64,000 bases of DNA from positions 186,001 to 250,000 of the forward strand of contig NZ_JAHCTA010000005.1 of assembly GCF_018474025.1 (NCBI RefSeq). The letters are read 5' to 3'. Numbering within the stretch: the first letter of the stretch is position 1; every line of letters begins with the position of its first letter. The stretch comes from Alteromonas oceanisediminis. Lineage in GTDB: Bacteria; Pseudomonadota; Gammaproteobacteria; Enterobacterales; Alteromonadaceae. Below the pieces are notes generated by a model that had not been told where the DNA came from, searched no databases, and was given only the letters and a program-made list of their open reading frames with translations. The position numbers and the translations under genes are program-made. Of the stretch, positions 36,313 through 46,675 are shown in pieces.

Positions 36313-37224
36313 TCACTTTTTCCTAGCGCGAGGGTGCGACGCGTCGTACACCGCGGCGAGGTGCTGAAAATCAAGGTGTGTGTAAACTTGTGTGGTCGAC
36401 AAGTTTGCATGACCCAGCAATTCCTGCACGGCACGCAAATCGCCACTGGATTCGAGCACATGGGTCGCAAAAGAATGGCGAAGCTTGTGCGGGCTGATCG
36501 AACCATCGAGGCCGCGCTGTGCTGCCATTTGATTCAATCGATTTGCCACCTGTCGATTAGATATGGGGCGCTGCTGGCGGCTGACGAACAGGCGAGTTTC
36601 ATCGGGTTGGGTCATCTGCGAACGGATCGTGAGCCAGTGATTGAGCGCGCTGCGTGCCTTGCGGCCCAATGGGAGAATGCGTTGTTTATTGCCCTTTCCC
36701 AGCACGCGCAACGTGCCATCAGACTGAACATCATTTAGCTGCAAACCGGTCAATTCAGACAAACGCAATCCACAGCCATACAATAACTCGAACATGGCCT
36801 CATCGCGGGCAATAAGATCGGCGGCACCTTCGTCCTGTTTGGCATCAAGGAGCTGCTGTGCTTGGTCAACACTGATGTGTTTCGGTAGTGGCTTACCTTG
36901 TTTGGGTGCTGACACACCGTCAGCAGGATTCACAGACAACTGATTATGCCGGATGAGGTAGCGGAAAAAACTGCGCATTGATGACAGCCGCAGTGCACAA
37001 CTGCGCGCACTGAGCCCTTTTCGACGGGCAGCGGCAAGTGCATTTTTCACAACGTTGTGGTTAAGGTCACTCAAGGCGGCGCAAGGGACATCATCGAATG
37101 CTGCACCCAGTTGGTGCTTGTAGCTGCTCACCGTGTGCTCAGATAGACCTCGTTCAATGCGTAGGTAGTCTATGAAGCGCAATAGCCACAGGTGGATTTC
37201 ACCATCCGCGGGATGGTCAGTCAT
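36313..37224 (-). CDS. xerC: tyrosine recombinase XerC
   Basis: A 303-residue site-specific recombinase that, with XerD, resolves chromosome dimers at dif. The SAM-like core-binding domain is about 1-100 (FIDYLRIERGLSEHTVSSYKHQL). Catalytic residues: Arg in LLYGCGLRLSELTGL, Lys in LGKGNKQR, the HKLRHSFATH box, GHANLSTTQ and the nucleophile Tyr in VYTH. Position in the lysA-dapF-DUF484-xerC-yigB cluster supports XerC rather than XerD. Confidence 0.95.
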   Translation of the reverse strand: MTDHPADGEIHLWLLRFIDYLRIERGLSEHTVSSYKHQLGAAFDDVPCAALSDLNHNVVKNALAAARRKGLSARSCALRLSSMRSFFRYLIRHNQLSVNPADGVSAPKQGKPLPKHISVDQAQQLLDAKQDEGAADLIARDEAMFELLYGCGLRLSELTGLQLNDVQSDGTLRVLGKGNKQRILPLGRKARSALNHWLTIRSQMTQPDETRLFVSRQQRPISNRQVANRLNQMAAQRGLDGSISPHKLRHSFATHVLESSGDLRAVQELLGHANLSTTQVYTHLDFQHLAAVYDASHPRARKK

Positions 37225-37226
37225 GG

Positions 37227-37931
37227 CTATGCGCCTAAAATATCAGGCAAGAGTATGTTTAGGAACTGCTGAAGCTGAGTCAGTAGCAAGGTATCCATAT
37301 CCGGATTAAAGTGGCCCGGATCATTGCTGCCAACCGCGAGGATCCCGCAATCGTTGTCAACGCCAAGTCTAACTAACACGCAAGACTGAGCAGTCTGCTC
37401 ATCGAATAAGAGGTGCTTTTCATGCTCCGTCAGGCGTCCAAAATAAAATGCTCTGTTTTTGAAATGCTTCTCAATAAACAAACGCTGCTGTATTTCTGGC
37501 ATCGCATAGGGGCCTTTAAAGGGCTTGATTGCCACAGCAGACAATTTCAACTGTTGCAGCATGACCTGTTCAAGCGTGTTTTGAATATCTTCAAAGTCAG
37601 TGCAGCGCCACAAGCGCAGATTTAAGTCGACGTACACGCGATAAATCCGCTCGTTTTGCTTTGCGATGGCGATTAACTGATGAATTTTGCGGCTCAGTTG
37701 GCGCACTTTATTGCGCAAAATCTCACTTTGTTTTTCTACCAATGAAACGCTACCACTGCGCTCATGGGGAATAACCAATTTTTCCAATAACTCCGGGCAG
37801 CGCGAGAAGAAATCGGGGTTCTGGAGCAGGTAGGCTCGAACGCTCTCATCGTTGGCTGGCGGCACGTCTAATTGTTGTTCGGCGAGGGAGGCTATTACCT
37901 GGTTCTCAGCCGCTTGTGTCGCGTCCTTCAT
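37227..37931 (-). CDS. DUF484 family protein
   Basis: A 234-residue cytosolic protein of unknown function always found between dapF and xerC. The N-terminal block ([57 protein letters not shown]) is characteristic, with a short coiled-coil. A GAF-like domain follows (about 100-230, [31 protein letters not shown]). Its start overlaps dapF by four bases and xerC begins two bases after it, so co-translation is likely. Confidence 0.93.
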   Translation of the reverse strand: MKDATQAAENQVIASLAEQQLDVPPANDESVRAYLLQNPDFFSRCPELLEKLVIPHERSGSVSLVEKQSEILRNKVRQLSRKIHQLIAIAKQNERIYRVYVDLNLRLWRCTDFEDIQNTLEQVMLQQLKLSAVAIKPFKGPYAMPEIQQRLFIEKHFKNRAFYFGRLTEHEKHLLFDEQTAQSCVLVRLGVDNDCGILAVGSNDPGHFNPDMDTLLLTQLQQFLNILLPDILGA

Positions 37932-38758
37932 AGCTGGAATGTTCCGTCGTAAATATGTTCCGCAGGTCCTGTCATCTTGAGTACGTTGTCTTTACCTTGC
38001 CAGCGGATCTTTAAATCGCCGCCGGGGAGTTCAACGCGCACATCCTTTCCTAATTTACCTTGAATTTGGCCGATTGCAACCGCTGCGCAAGCCCCACTGC
38101 CACAGGCTAAGGTTTCCCCAGTAGCGCGTTCATATACACGTAACTTAATGTGCGATGGATTGATAATTTGCATAAACCCAACGTTCACACCTTCAGGAAA
38201 GCGTTCGTGTGTTTCCAACAGCGGCCCCAATCCTTTTACGTCCGCTGTTTGCACGTTGTCGACTTCCATGACGCAATGCGGGTTACCCATCGACACGGCA
38301 CCACAAAATAAGGTGTGGTCGTTGGCTCGAATGATATAGGTCTTCTCTTCTTTTTGTGCCTGTAGGGGAATATTCGCAGGCGAAAATTCTGGTTTTCCCA
38401 TATTGACGGTGACATTGCCGTCGCGCTCAAGATAAAGCACCATTCGACCTGATTTGGTGCTCACCACAATCTTATTGCGATTGGTCAAGCCCTTAAGTTT
38501 GACAAAGCGAGCAAAACATCGCGCACCATTTCCACACTGAGAAACCTCTGAACCATCGGCGTTAAAAATCCGATAATGAAAATCCTGATCAGGGTCGTAG
38601 GGCGGCTCAACCATTAACAATTGGTCAAAGCCGATGCCGAAATTGCGATTAGCAAGCTGCTGAATTTTTTCTTTTGACAGAAAAACATTCTGAGACACGT
38701 TATCCACAACGACAAAGTCGTTGCCTAGCCCGTGCATTTTTGAAAATTCGACTTGCAT
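37928..38758 (-). CDS. dapF: diaminopimelate epimerase
   Basis: A 276-residue cytosolic enzyme interconverting LL- and meso-diaminopimelate for lysine and peptidoglycan. The two catalytic cysteines lie in [20 protein letters not shown] and [31 protein letters not shown] opens the protein and [10 protein letters not shown] is also conserved. Length equals E. coli DapF. It follows lysA by 35 bases. Confidence 0.97.
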   Translation of the reverse strand: MQVEFSKMHGLGNDFVVVDNVSQNVFLSKEKIQQLANRNFGIGFDQLLMVEPPYDPDQDFHYRIFNADGSEVSQCGNGARCFARFVKLKGLTNRNKIVVSTKSGRMVLYLERDGNVTVNMGKPEFSPANIPLQAQKEEKTYIIRANDHTLFCGAVSMGNPHCVMEVDNVQTADVKGLGPLLETHERFPEGVNVGFMQIINPSHIKLRVYERATGETLACGSGACAAVAIGQIQGKLGKDVRVELPGGDLKIRWQGKDNVLKMTGPAEHIYDGTFQL

Positions 38759-38793
38759 GATTAGCGCAGCTTTATTTTAGTTATGCCTCTAGT

Positions 38794-40044
38794 TTACGGA
38801 AGTTTGTACTCACCTTTCCAGAGATCTTTTTGTTTTTCTCGTTCACGAACCACATGAACGTTGTCGCCGTCCACCATAATTTCCGCAGGACGGCAGCGAC
38901 TGTTGTAGTTAGAGGCCATCACAAAGCCGTATGCACCAGCACTTCTCACCGCTAAGTAATCGCCCTGATTAATGCGTAGCAGCCGTTCTTTACCGAGAAA
39001 ATCACCTGTCTCGCACACCGGACCGACCACATCATACATTAATTCAGACGCTTCGGAATTCATCGAGACCGGCACAATGTCCTGATAGGCTGAGTAAAGC
39101 GCTGGGCGTAGCAGGTCATTCATCGCCGCATCAACAATGGCAAAATTTTTCTCTTCACCGTGTTTGATGAACTCCACCTGCGTCACCAGAATACCGGCGT
39201 TTGCACTGATTGCGCGACCTGGCTCAAGAATGAGTAGCAGATCTTCGCGGCCGACCATTTTCTCTGCCATTGCTTGGGCGTAGGCATCAGGGTGTGGGGG
39301 CTGCTCATCGCGGTATTTCACGCCCAAGCCTCCGCCGACATCGAGGTGTTTAATCACTATGCCCAATTCTGCGAGCTCGTCGATAAGGTCAAGAAGCCTG
39401 GTTAGGGCATCCACAAAGGGCTCCAAGCTGGTGAGCTGCGAACCAATATGGCAATCCATACCCACGACGTTTAAATTCGGCAGCGACGCGGCTAATTGAT
39501 AAATCGCGACGGCATTGTCGCGTGCAATGCCAAATTTGTTGGCTTTCAAACCTGTGGAAATATACGGGTGAGTCTTGGCATCAACATCAGGGTTAATCCG
39601 AATGGAAATAGCTGCAGTCTGATCACACTTCTGCGCAACAGTGCTGATACGGTGCAGCTCCGACTCAGACTCCACGTTAAAGCACATGATGCCTTGAGCT
39701 AACGCATATTCAATTTCGGCTGATGTTTTGCCGACGCCACTAAACACAACTTTACTGGGATCACCGCCTGCCGCAACGACGCGTGCTAACTCACCCCCTG
39801 AGACAATGTCAAAACCAGATCCCAACTTCGCTAAGACGCTGAGTACGCCTAAATTCGAATTTGATTTAACGGCGTAGCAAATCAGGTGAGGATGTTTGCC
39901 TACGGCATTGTCAAAAGCGTGCCAGTGACGCTCTAGCGTCTTACGAGAGTAAATGTAACAAGGCGTGCCATGCTGTTTAACAATATCGGAAACAGCACAT
40001 TCTTCAGCAAACAGGGTGGTATCGCGGTATTCAAAAAAATCCAT
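38794..40044 (-). CDS. lysA: diaminopimelate decarboxylase
   Basis: A 416-residue PLP enzyme converting meso-diaminopimelate to lysine. The PLP lysine is in LICYAVKSNSNLGVL, the glycine-rich phosphate loop in DVGGGLGVKY, and the C-terminal substrate region in VVGPVCETGDFLGKER, which bears the cross-subunit catalytic cysteine. It starts in the stop of lptM (one-base overlap). Confidence 0.97.
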   Translation of the reverse strand: MDFFEYRDTTLFAEECAVSDIVKQHGTPCYIYSRKTLERHWHAFDNAVGKHPHLICYAVKSNSNLGVLSVLAKLGSGFDIVSGGELARVVAAGGDPSKVVFSGVGKTSAEIEYALAQGIMCFNVESESELHRISTVAQKCDQTAAISIRINPDVDAKTHPYISTGLKANKFGIARDNAVAIYQLAASLPNLNVVGMDCHIGSQLTSLEPFVDALTRLLDLIDELAELGIVIKHLDVGGGLGVKYRDEQPPHPDAYAQAMAEKMVGREDLLLILEPGRAISANAGILVTQVEFIKHGEEKNFAIVDAAMNDLLRPALYSAYQDIVPVSMNSEASELMYDVVGPVCETGDFLGKERLLRINQGDYLAVRSAGAYGFVMASNYNSRCRPAEIMVDGDNVHVVREREKQKDLWKGEYKLP

Positions 40045-40247
40045 CAGTGTGGCTCATCTTCAGAGGATTGCTCAGCCTGATTGGGTTGGCCTGTAGTCGC
40101 GTCTGACGACTCTGTTGAGCGTTGTTTTTCAGTTTCTGGTGGTAAATACAAGGCGCCCCGATACCCGCAAGCAGTGACGCCGAGAACCAGTATCACCATA
40201 GTGACAGTGAATTTACAAAAACGTGAAAAGAAACGGGTGGCCAACAC
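40044..40247 (-). CDS. lptM: LPS translocon maturation chaperone LptM (YifL), small lipoprotein
   Basis: A lipoprotein of about 67 residues. The lipobox LGVTAC is followed by CGYRGALYLPPE, the conserved LptM/YifL motif (CGxxGPLYxPP in E. coli). A short Ser/Glu/Gln-rich tail follows. In E. coli LptM helps LptD form its native disulfides. No ATG gives a proper signal peptide: GTG at 40247 yields a basic plus hydrophobic leader and is used here; TTG at 40259 and ATG at 40199 (leader too short) are alternatives. It heads the lysA-dapF-DUF484-xerC-yigB group. Confidence 0.88.
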   Translation of the reverse strand: MLATRFFSRFCKFTVTMVILVLGVTACGYRGALYLPPETEKQRSTESSDATTGQPNQAEQSSEDEPH

Positions 40248-40296
40248 AATGTCTCGCAATCGATATCGAATAGGCCAATATCATCGCATCGACTCG

Positions 40297-41367
40297 TTAA
40301 AAAGCAAGCGTCATCAATTTTTGTCGGGTCTGGTCTGGAAACTTCACTTGTTTCCAAAGTTGCTCACAGACCTGCGTCGTATCCGCCCAATTTCGTTTCA
40401 CTAACCAGTCAATCAAAATGTCAGGATTATCCGGAAACACCACGGGTTCGATATCGGCAACGTCCAGCCATTCTTCGATGCTGTCTGTGTCGAGTCGAAA
40501 CATAATGTGACAAAGCCCAAGTTGGCTCAGCGTTTGCGCATTGGAGAGTTGTTCAAATTGACCCGAAAGGGGCTTCAATAGCAGCTTCTTGCCTAGCTGC
40601 AAGCTCTCACTGGACAGCTCGAAGCCCGCGTTCGCAATCACACCGTTACAATGCTGAAGAGCCAGCTTGAACTCGGCTAATGAAGTTGGATACCAATGAA
40701 TATGACCGTCAACCTGCGGTGCCGTTATCGCTGGGTGAAAGCACACAAAGCTGCGTTCACTGAGCGGCTCAAGCATTAAACGCACATCTTCGATCGCTTC
40801 AAAAGGAAGGTACACTAACGTGTGTTCTCCACTGGGTTTCGCCAGCGGCTTCTCATGGATGAATGGCGGCAGTATGCTTTGCCCGAAGTGAAACCAATGT
40901 ACACCCATCTGAATATCGGTGGGTGCAAAATACTGCATAATAAATCTATCGATGAGCCCAGCACCCTGCTTCGGGGCGCCTTGAGCAAATGCCGCTTGAT
41001 GACTGATCGACATGGAGGGAATGCCTTGCCGACGCGCGGCCCACGCTGTCACCGGCTCAAAGTCGTTGAGCACCAAATCGTATTGGCTTAAGTCAAGCCC
41101 ACGAATATCACGCACCAGTTCGGCAGGCTTGGCCTGTGTCAATGTTGCCCATTGATTAACCTTACCATGCTCAGTAATAAAGCTTAGGCCAGTAAATGTG
41201 CGATAGTCACCAAAACATTGCATATCAAAGTAGCGGTCAGGCTCGCGACCAGAGAAAAAGAAATCGACATCAACATCGCTTCGTTGTGCCAGTGCTTTCG
41301 CCATAATACGAGCACGTGTGATATGTCCATTACCGGTGCCTTGAACACCGTAAGCTATTTTCATCAT
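40297..41367 (-). CDS. glycosyltransferase, MJ1255/VC2487 family (TIGR00661)
   Basis: A 356-residue protein with a GT-B-like fold. The N-terminus MMKIAYGVQGTGNGHITRARIMAKAL is the signature of the MJ1255/VC2487 group. DLVLNDFEPVTAWAARRQGIPSMSISHQAAF is the acceptor-side half, and CNGVIANAGFELSSESLQLGKKLLLKPLSGQFEQLSNA is the nucleotide-sugar half, like MurG and diacylglycerol glucosyltransferases. The acceptor and sugar are unknown. A PAP2 lipid phosphatase follows upstream on the same strand six bases away, suggesting a lipid-linked product. Confidence 0.87.
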   Translation of the reverse strand: MMKIAYGVQGTGNGHITRARIMAKALAQRSDVDVDFFFSGREPDRYFDMQCFGDYRTFTGLSFITEHGKVNQWATLTQAKPAELVRDIRGLDLSQYDLVLNDFEPVTAWAARRQGIPSMSISHQAAFAQGAPKQGAGLIDRFIMQYFAPTDIQMGVHWFHFGQSILPPFIHEKPLAKPSGEHTLVYLPFEAIEDVRLMLEPLSERSFVCFHPAITAPQVDGHIHWYPTSLAEFKLALQHCNGVIANAGFELSSESLQLGKKLLLKPLSGQFEQLSNAQTLSQLGLCHIMFRLDTDSIEEWLDVADIEPVVFPDNPDILIDWLVKRNWADTTQVCEQLWKQVKFPDQTRQKLMTLAF

Positions 41368-41373
41368 TAATTC

Positions 41374-41904
41374 TTATGCCATCACTTGAATGCTAATGGT
41401 GGCGATTGATAGACCAAGCACCGCACCCACAATCACATCACTGGGATAGTGCACACCCAGCAGTATGCGCGACAATCCGATGAGTCCGGCCCAGCCAAAC
41501 GCAAGCAAAGCAAACGGGGGATAAAATGAAGCGACCATTACTGCCATCAGAAAAGCCGCCGCGGTATGCCCAGATGGCAAGCTGAATTTGTCAGAGGGTT
41601 TGATGTGCGATTTATAGTTTGTTAATAGGTCACAAGGCCGTGGGCGCTTAAAAAACGCTTTAAGGATCAGGTACATTGGGATTTCGAGCGCATAGGCAAT
41701 CAGCGCGCTGTATAGGAATAGTTGGCCATTCTGATGTTCAAAGGCCCACAATAAAGCGCCAATCAAGAAGTACAAATAGCCGTCACCGGTTTTTGAGAGC
41801 CAGATTACGGGCCGACAATCATACTGTTTGGCTTTGTTGAACAGAAAGCAAAATAGCTCGCGGTCGGCTTTCACAATGGCGTTTGGTGTCGCGTTGATCG
41901 TCAT
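41374..41904 (-). CDS. PAP2-family membrane phosphatase
   Basis: A 176-residue integral membrane protein. The PAP2 motifs are present in order: KAFFKRPRPCD (KxxxxxxRP), SLPSGHTAAAFLMAV (PSGH) and GLSRILLGVHYPSDVIVGAVLG (SRxxxxxHxxxD). Such enzymes dephosphorylate undecaprenyl pyrophosphate or phosphatidate-type lipids at the periplasmic face. The start at 41904 gives MTINATPNAIV; the longer frame to 42051 overlaps the rraA leader. Likely co-transcribed with the TIGR00661 glycosyltransferase. Confidence 0.88.
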   Translation of the reverse strand: MTINATPNAIVKADRELFCFLFNKAKQYDCRPVIWLSKTGDGYLYFLIGALLWAFEHQNGQLFLYSALIAYALEIPMYLILKAFFKRPRPCDLLTNYKSHIKPSDKFSLPSGHTAAAFLMAVMVASFYPPFALLAFGWAGLIGLSRILLGVHYPSDVIVGAVLGLSIATISIQVMA

Positions 41905-42105
41905 AACGGCGTCCACTTGTGCATAAAATACACAGCGGAGCTTAGGTAAAGCGAATGACAACTTTGTGACACTAAAAAGAAGTGTTTGTGACAATCGCAC
42001 CCCGCGCGACAAGCCTGTACAGAATAACTGAGAGTATTTGTGGCAAAGCACAGCGCGACCCTCTACACTCGAAATGTCATCATCATGATAATCATAGGAA
42101 ACCCC

Positions 42106-42591
42106 ATGGAATACAACACATCAGAATTATGTGATCTGTTTGCAGACAGCGTTGATGTTGTCGAACCGATATTTGCTAGCTACGGTGGCCGTATTTCATT
42201 TGGCGGCGAAATAACCACGGTAAAATGCTACGAAGATAAAGGTCTAATCGACCGTGTCTTGGCTGAAAATGGTGAAGGCAAGGTTTTATTGATTGATGGA
42301 GGGGGTTCCGTCAGGCGTGCGCTGATTGATTTAAATATTGCTCAATTGGCGGTTGAAAACGGCTGGGAAGGCATCCTTTGCTATGGTAGCGTGCGCGAGG
42401 TCGATGCGCTCGAAGATCTGGACATTGGCATTTTTGCTGTCGGCTCAATCCCTGTGCTTGCCAGCGATGAACAAACCGGTGATATTGATGTTGCGGTCAA
42501 CTTTGCTGGCGTGACGTTCTTGCCAGAAGATCATCTCTACGCCGACAGTACCGGAATAGTACTGTCGCCAGAGCCTTTGGATATCGACTAG
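42106..42591 (+). CDS. rraA: regulator of RNase E activity A
   Basis: A 161-residue RraA-fold protein that in E. coli binds and inhibits RNase [48 protein letters not shown] is followed by [37 protein letters not shown], both near-diagnostic. AGGAAA lies upstream of the ATG at 42106; a frame extension to 42040 adds 22 unlikely residues. It is divergent from the PAP2 gene and convergent with the S1/P1 nuclease one base away. Confidence 0.94.
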   Translation: MEYNTSELCDLFADSVDVVEPIFASYGGRISFGGEITTVKCYEDKGLIDRVLAENGEGKVLLIDGGGSVRRALIDLNIAQLAVENGWEGILCYGSVREVDALEDLDIGIFAVGSIPVLASDEQTGDIDVAVNFAGVTFLPEDHLYADSTGIVLSPEPLDID

Positions 42592-42592
42592 C

Positions 42593-43387
42593 CTATTCGG
42601 CAGGTTGTGCATAAAGCGCATTGAGATAGGCTGCAATGCGCACGCTCGCCTGTTGTAAACGTAAGGTGGCTGTCGGCAAATGCTCATACAAGTAGTCCCA
42701 ACTTAAGTCATTCGCATTGTCAGGATAAACGGTATCGCGAATCGCTGTGCTTTCAGCAATCCAAACGTGTGGATCGGTGTTAGACCATTGAGTGACATCT
42801 TGTGGCTCAATCTTCGCAGACAACCATTCAGACCATTCGGAGTAAGACAACTGACGTCGATCCAGCAGTCCCGAATCCCACACGCGGTGTAAATTTGAGT
42901 CTTCCCAGAAAAAGCGAACTTTGACGTCATTGCCGCCACGATCAGTGCCATTACCGGCGTGCAACGGCTGGTGTAAATCACCAATAATATGCACGATAAA
43001 GCGTAACGCACGTTGCTTATCTGCCCGGCTACTTTGCTCGTCCAGAAGCACATCTTTAAACGTTGCAAGCGCGGTCACGCTGTCGCCTTGTTCTGGCGCA
43101 CCGACTTCATGGTAGTGTTTGCCCACTGGCACAGTCACGTAGTGGTACGGCCCGGCCACGTTTTGCCAAAAATCATCAGGGTTTGAACGCATTTCATCAG
43201 CGTAGGTAGAGGCTTCGGCCAAAGATTCATTCGGTAACAATTGTTGGACGGCATTTTTTGCCGATTCAGACAAATACTGCTCAGCAATTTTACCGGTAAT
43301 GCGATGGCCAATCTGACCCCACGCCGAAACCTGTGTGCTCACCAGCAGCAGACTGGCTAACGAGGTTAAAAGAATAAAAAGTCTCAT
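42593..43387 (-). CDS. exported S1/P1-type zinc nuclease
   Basis: A 264-residue periplasmic or secreted nuclease. The signal peptide is predicted to be cleaved at QVSA-WGQIGH, leaving the N-terminal tryptophan that is a zinc ligand in this family. Other ligands: GHRITGKIAE, STYADEM, the FIVHIIGDLHQPLHAG box and NLHRVWDSGLL. The family cuts single-stranded DNA/RNA and 3'-nucleotides using three zinc ions. It may serve phosphate or nucleotide scavenging. Confidence 0.92.
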   Translation of the reverse strand: MRLFILLTSLASLLLVSTQVSAWGQIGHRITGKIAEQYLSESAKNAVQQLLPNESLAEASTYADEMRSNPDDFWQNVAGPYHYVTVPVGKHYHEVGAPEQGDSVTALATFKDVLLDEQSSRADKQRALRFIVHIIGDLHQPLHAGNGTDRGGNDVKVRFFWEDSNLHRVWDSGLLDRRQLSYSEWSEWLSAKIEPQDVTQWSNTDPHVWIAESTAIRDTVYPDNANDLSWDYLYEHLPTATLRLQQASVRIAAYLNALYAQPAE

Positions 43388-43400
43388 ATAAAATCCCGTA

Positions 43401-44018
43401 TCAGACCGATGGCGCGTAGCCCCAGCGCCCCACTAATGTTTGTGGAATGGATAGATGATCGAGAATGCGGGCCACCACAAAATCGATCAAATCTGAAATT
43501 GATTCAGGTTGATGGTAAAAGCCCGGTGCCGCCGGCATTATCGTGCAGCCCAAACGGCTTAGCGCGAGCATATTTTCTAGATGAATTGTGGATAGTGGCA
43601 TTTCTCGGGGCACAACGATCAACTGCCCTTTTTCTTTAATCACGACATCCGCAGCGCGTTCAATTAAGTTATCGCATGCGCCTCGCGCTACTGCGGACAA
43701 TGTTCCCGTTGAGCATGGGCAAATAATCATTTGCTGAGGGGCCGACGATCCCGACGCAACTGGCGAAAACCAGTCGTCTTTGCCGCACACAATCAATTGT
43801 CCCGGTTTTGCTTTAAAATGGTCTGAAAACCATGTTGTTGCGTTGTCTGCCCCGGCCGGAATTTTCAGATTTTCTTCTGTCGCAAAGACTACTCGAGCTG
43901 CAGACGACATTAATACAAATACGGTGTAGTCGGCCGCTAGCAACTGCGCTAATAAACGCAGAGCATAAGGCGCACCCGATGCGCCAGTGATAGCCAACGT
44001 AATGCGTTTACCTGTCAT
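43401..44018 (-). CDS. ubiX: flavin prenyltransferase UbiX
   Basis: A 205-residue cytosolic enzyme that makes prenylated FMN for the UbiD decarboxylase of ubiquinone synthesis. Conserved segments are [83 protein letters not shown] and the terminal RILDHLSIP. The start overlaps the mpl stop by four bases. Confidence 0.95.
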   Translation of the reverse strand: MTGKRITLAITGASGAPYALRLLAQLLAADYTVFVLMSSAARVVFATEENLKIPAGADNATTWFSDHFKAKPGQLIVCGKDDWFSPVASGSSAPQQMIICPCSTGTLSAVARGACDNLIERAADVVIKEKGQLIVVPREMPLSTIHLENMLALSRLGCTIMPAAPGFYHQPESISDLIDFVVARILDHLSIPQTLVGRWGYAPSV

Positions 44019-45412
44019 TCGGATTTCCCCAACTGCGCTAAGAGTTTGCCGTGGATCCCTTCGAATCCACCGTTACTCATGACTAAGATATGCTGCTGCG
44101 GCACGTTCAGTGACTCCGGAGTACCCGGTGGAACGTCTGCAACAGCATGCTCACTACGCACAACCGCTTCAACAAGTTCATCAACACTGGTGAAAACCCG
44201 TAAGGGGGGACCATTAATATCGCCAATCTCATCGATACGCCACAACACATTGTCCGCCATATAGAGAAATACCTCGTCTGCGGCTCGCCAAGCATCCACT
44301 AAGTCGGCCTTGTGCACGCCCATCTTCATGGTGTGTGAACGAGGCTCCAGAACCGCAATAATACGCTCATCGCCAACACGTTCCCGCAGACCATTCAGCG
44401 TGGTCTTAATGGCCGTCGGGTGGTGAGCAAAATCATCATAGACACGGGTATGACCTACCTGACCTTTGACTTCCATACGGCGCTTCACATTTTTGAATGC
44501 ACATAAAGCGGCTACAGCATCGGTAGTTTTGACACCGGCATGATGCGCGGCTGCGATGGCCATCATGCCGTTTTTGACGTTGTGATCACCGATCAGATCC
44601 CACTTCACTTCACCGCATGGCACTCCTTCATTTAGCACGACGAAATGGCTACCGTCTTTATTCAGTAAGGTGTAGTCCCAATGGCTACCTAATTGCTGTT
44701 GCTCGCTCCAGCAGCCTTGGTTGATGACATCCTGTAAGTTGTGATCGTTATTTGGACGTATAATCAAGCCATTGCCGGGTACGCTTCTGACCAAATGATG
44801 AAACTGACGCTGGATGGCGCTGAGGTCGGGAAAAATATCAGCATGGTCAAATTCGAGATTATTAAGAATTAGTGTTCTTGGACGATAGTGGACAAATTTC
44901 GAGCGTTTGTCGAAAAAGGCACTGTCGTATTCATCGGCCTCAATCACAAAAAATGGCGTCGTGCCGCTCCTTGCGGAAATGCCAAAGTTCTGAGGAATGC
45001 CACCAATCAGAAAGCCGGGGTTTAAACCCACAAAATCCAAAATCCATGCAACCATGCTAGAGGTGGTTGTTTTTCCATGCGTCCCCGCAACGCCGAGTAC
45101 CCAACGATCTTTGAGTAGGTTATCCAAAAGCCACTGAGGGCCACTGGTGTAAGGTAAATTGCGATTAAGCACATATTCGACGGCAGGGTTGCCACGCGCC
45201 ATAGCATTGCCGATGATCACAATATCGGGAGTGGGTTCAAACTGAGTCGGATCGTAGCCTTCAGTCAGCTTGATGCCGAGATCCATCAATTGCGTCGACA
45301 TGGGCGGGTAAACATTACGATCGGAACCGGTAACGTGATGGCCTAATGATTTGGCGATGGCGGCAATGCCTCCCATAAAACTGCCGCAAATCCCTAAAAT
45401 ATGTACGTGCAT
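44015..45412 (-). CDS. mpl: UDP-MurNAc:L-Ala-gamma-D-Glu-meso-DAP ligase (murein tripeptide recycling)
   Basis: A 465-residue Mur-ligase family protein that reattaches recycled tripeptide to UDP-MurNAc. The N-terminus [31 protein letters not shown] is specific for Mpl. The ATP loop is [27 protein letters not shown] and [10 protein letters not shown] are Mur motifs, and [14 protein letters not shown] lies in the C-domain. Length matches E. coli Mpl. It is followed by ubiX and divergent from fbp. Confidence 0.96.
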   Translation of the reverse strand: MHVHILGICGSFMGGIAAIAKSLGHHVTGSDRNVYPPMSTQLMDLGIKLTEGYDPTQFEPTPDIVIIGNAMARGNPAVEYVLNRNLPYTSGPQWLLDNLLKDRWVLGVAGTHGKTTTSSMVAWILDFVGLNPGFLIGGIPQNFGISARSGTTPFFVIEADEYDSAFFDKRSKFVHYRPRTLILNNLEFDHADIFPDLSAIQRQFHHLVRSVPGNGLIIRPNNDHNLQDVINQGCWSEQQQLGSHWDYTLLNKDGSHFVVLNEGVPCGEVKWDLIGDHNVKNGMMAIAAAHHAGVKTTDAVAALCAFKNVKRRMEVKGQVGHTRVYDDFAHHPTAIKTTLNGLRERVGDERIIAVLEPRSHTMKMGVHKADLVDAWRAADEVFLYMADNVLWRIDEIGDINGPPLRVFTSVDELVEAVVRSEHAVADVPPGTPESLNVPQQHILVMSNGGFEGIHGKLLAQLGKSE

Positions 45413-45596
45413 AACCTGTCTTTTGCTGATTTCTCTGGCGCTACTTTATCAGAACCCGCGTAGTGGGCGAATAACAGATTTAACATTGCAGGCAACAAGG
45501 TTACACTTTAAACAATGTTGGCCAGTGAAAGCTGGGCACTTTACCTACACGAAAATAATAATTGAAACACTCTACACAAAAGGTCAGTTTAAACTC

Positions 45597-46571
45597 ATGA
45601 AACGACTCAATTCTCAACTTCAGCATGATGGTGCTCCACTCGAACTTATTTTGTTGATCCGTACCTTACTGGCAGGCTGCAAGGAAATCTCTTTCCGCGT
45701 TAGTCAGGGCGCACTTGCTGGCGTATTAGGCTCGACGCTGAGTGAAAACGTGCAGGGGGAAACGCAAAAAAAGCTGGATGTTATTTCCAATCAAATTTTG
45801 AAAGATACCCTGCGTGATTCGGGCTACGTGAAGGCAATCTCGTCCGAAGAAGAGGATGATGTTGTCGCCTGCAACCCTGAAGGGAAGTATTTAGTGAGCT
45901 TCGACCCGCTGGACGGTTCATCGAACACTGAAATCAATAGCCTCATTGGTACAATCTTTTCTATTACCCATGCTCCGCAGTGGATGCAACCAGATGATCC
46001 ATCTGCATTTTTGCAGCCCGGAACACAAATGGTAGCGGCTGGCTATGTACTGTATGGCCCCTCAACTATGCTCGCGATGACCACAGGCCGTGGCACCCAT
46101 TTATACACGCTGGATAAAACTCACGGTGGCTTCCTTTTAACGCAAGCTGATATCAAAGTACCAGAGCAAACCAGCGAATTTGCCATCAATGCATCGAATC
46201 AGCGTCATTGGGAAGAGCCTATCCAGCGCTACGTGGCAGATTTGATCGCCGGAAAGGAAGGTCCTCGCGAGAAAGATTACAACATGCGCTGGGTGGCGGC
46301 TATGGTCGGCGACATTCACCGTGTACTCTGCCGTGGCGGCATATTTGCGTATCCGTTTGATAAACGTAACCCTGCTATTCCGGGTAAGCTGCGTTTATTG
46401 TATGAAGCGAATCCAATGGCGTTTTTGATGGAGCAAGCGGGTGGCTTGGCTGATACGGGCTCCGGCAGAATTATGGAAGTCATGCCGACCGAGATACATC
46501 AGCGAGTACCTGTTCTGTTAGGCTCAAAAGAAGAAATTGAGACGTGCCTGAGCTACTACCCCAAAGCGTAA
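45597..46571 (+). CDS. fbp: fructose-1,6-bisphosphatase, class I
   Basis: A 324-residue gluconeogenic phosphatase. Motifs are ISSEEEDD (metal), [15 protein letters not shown] (metal and phosphate) and the [23 protein letters not shown]-terminal site. The ATG at 45597 gives [23 protein letters not shown], which fits class I enzymes; an open frame continues upstream to 45351 but overlaps mpl. The 184 bases between mpl and this start hold the shared promoter region, with no distinct site recognised. Confidence 0.95.
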   Translation: MKRLNSQLQHDGAPLELILLIRTLLAGCKEISFRVSQGALAGVLGSTLSENVQGETQKKLDVISNQILKDTLRDSGYVKAISSEEEDDVVACNPEGKYLVSFDPLDGSSNTEINSLIGTIFSITHAPQWMQPDDPSAFLQPGTQMVAAGYVLYGPSTMLAMTTGRGTHLYTLDKTHGGFLLTQADIKVPEQTSEFAINASNQRHWEEPIQRYVADLIAGKEGPREKDYNMRWVAAMVGDIHRVLCRGGIFAYPFDKRNPAIPGKLRLLYEANPMAFLMEQAGGLADTGSGRIMEVMPTEIHQRVPVLLGSKEEIETCLSYYPKA

Positions 46572-46609
46572 ATGCCGGGCATGGTGATTAAGAGCTCAAG
46601 ACCATTCAA

Positions 46610-46643
46610 TTTTGGGCGCAATGCCGTATAATTGCGCCCAAAA
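46610..46643. promoter_or_regulatory. perfect 13-bp inverted repeat over the ppa promoter
   Basis: TTTTGGGCGCAAT and ATTGCGCCCAAAA flank an 8-base loop (GCCGTATA). A TATAAT at 46627-46632 overlaps the loop and the right arm, so this is likely the -10 region of ppa, 44 bases before its ATG. The repeat may be an operator or a terminator of fbp (T/A flanks but no long U-run). Confidence 0.5.
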
Positions 46644-46675
46644 CTCGCTTCTCAACCTATTGTAAAGGAACACTT

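Noticed and set aside
45351-45596. N-terminal extension of fbp
   Set aside because: It overlaps mpl on the other strand and does not match the class I start, which begins at 45597.
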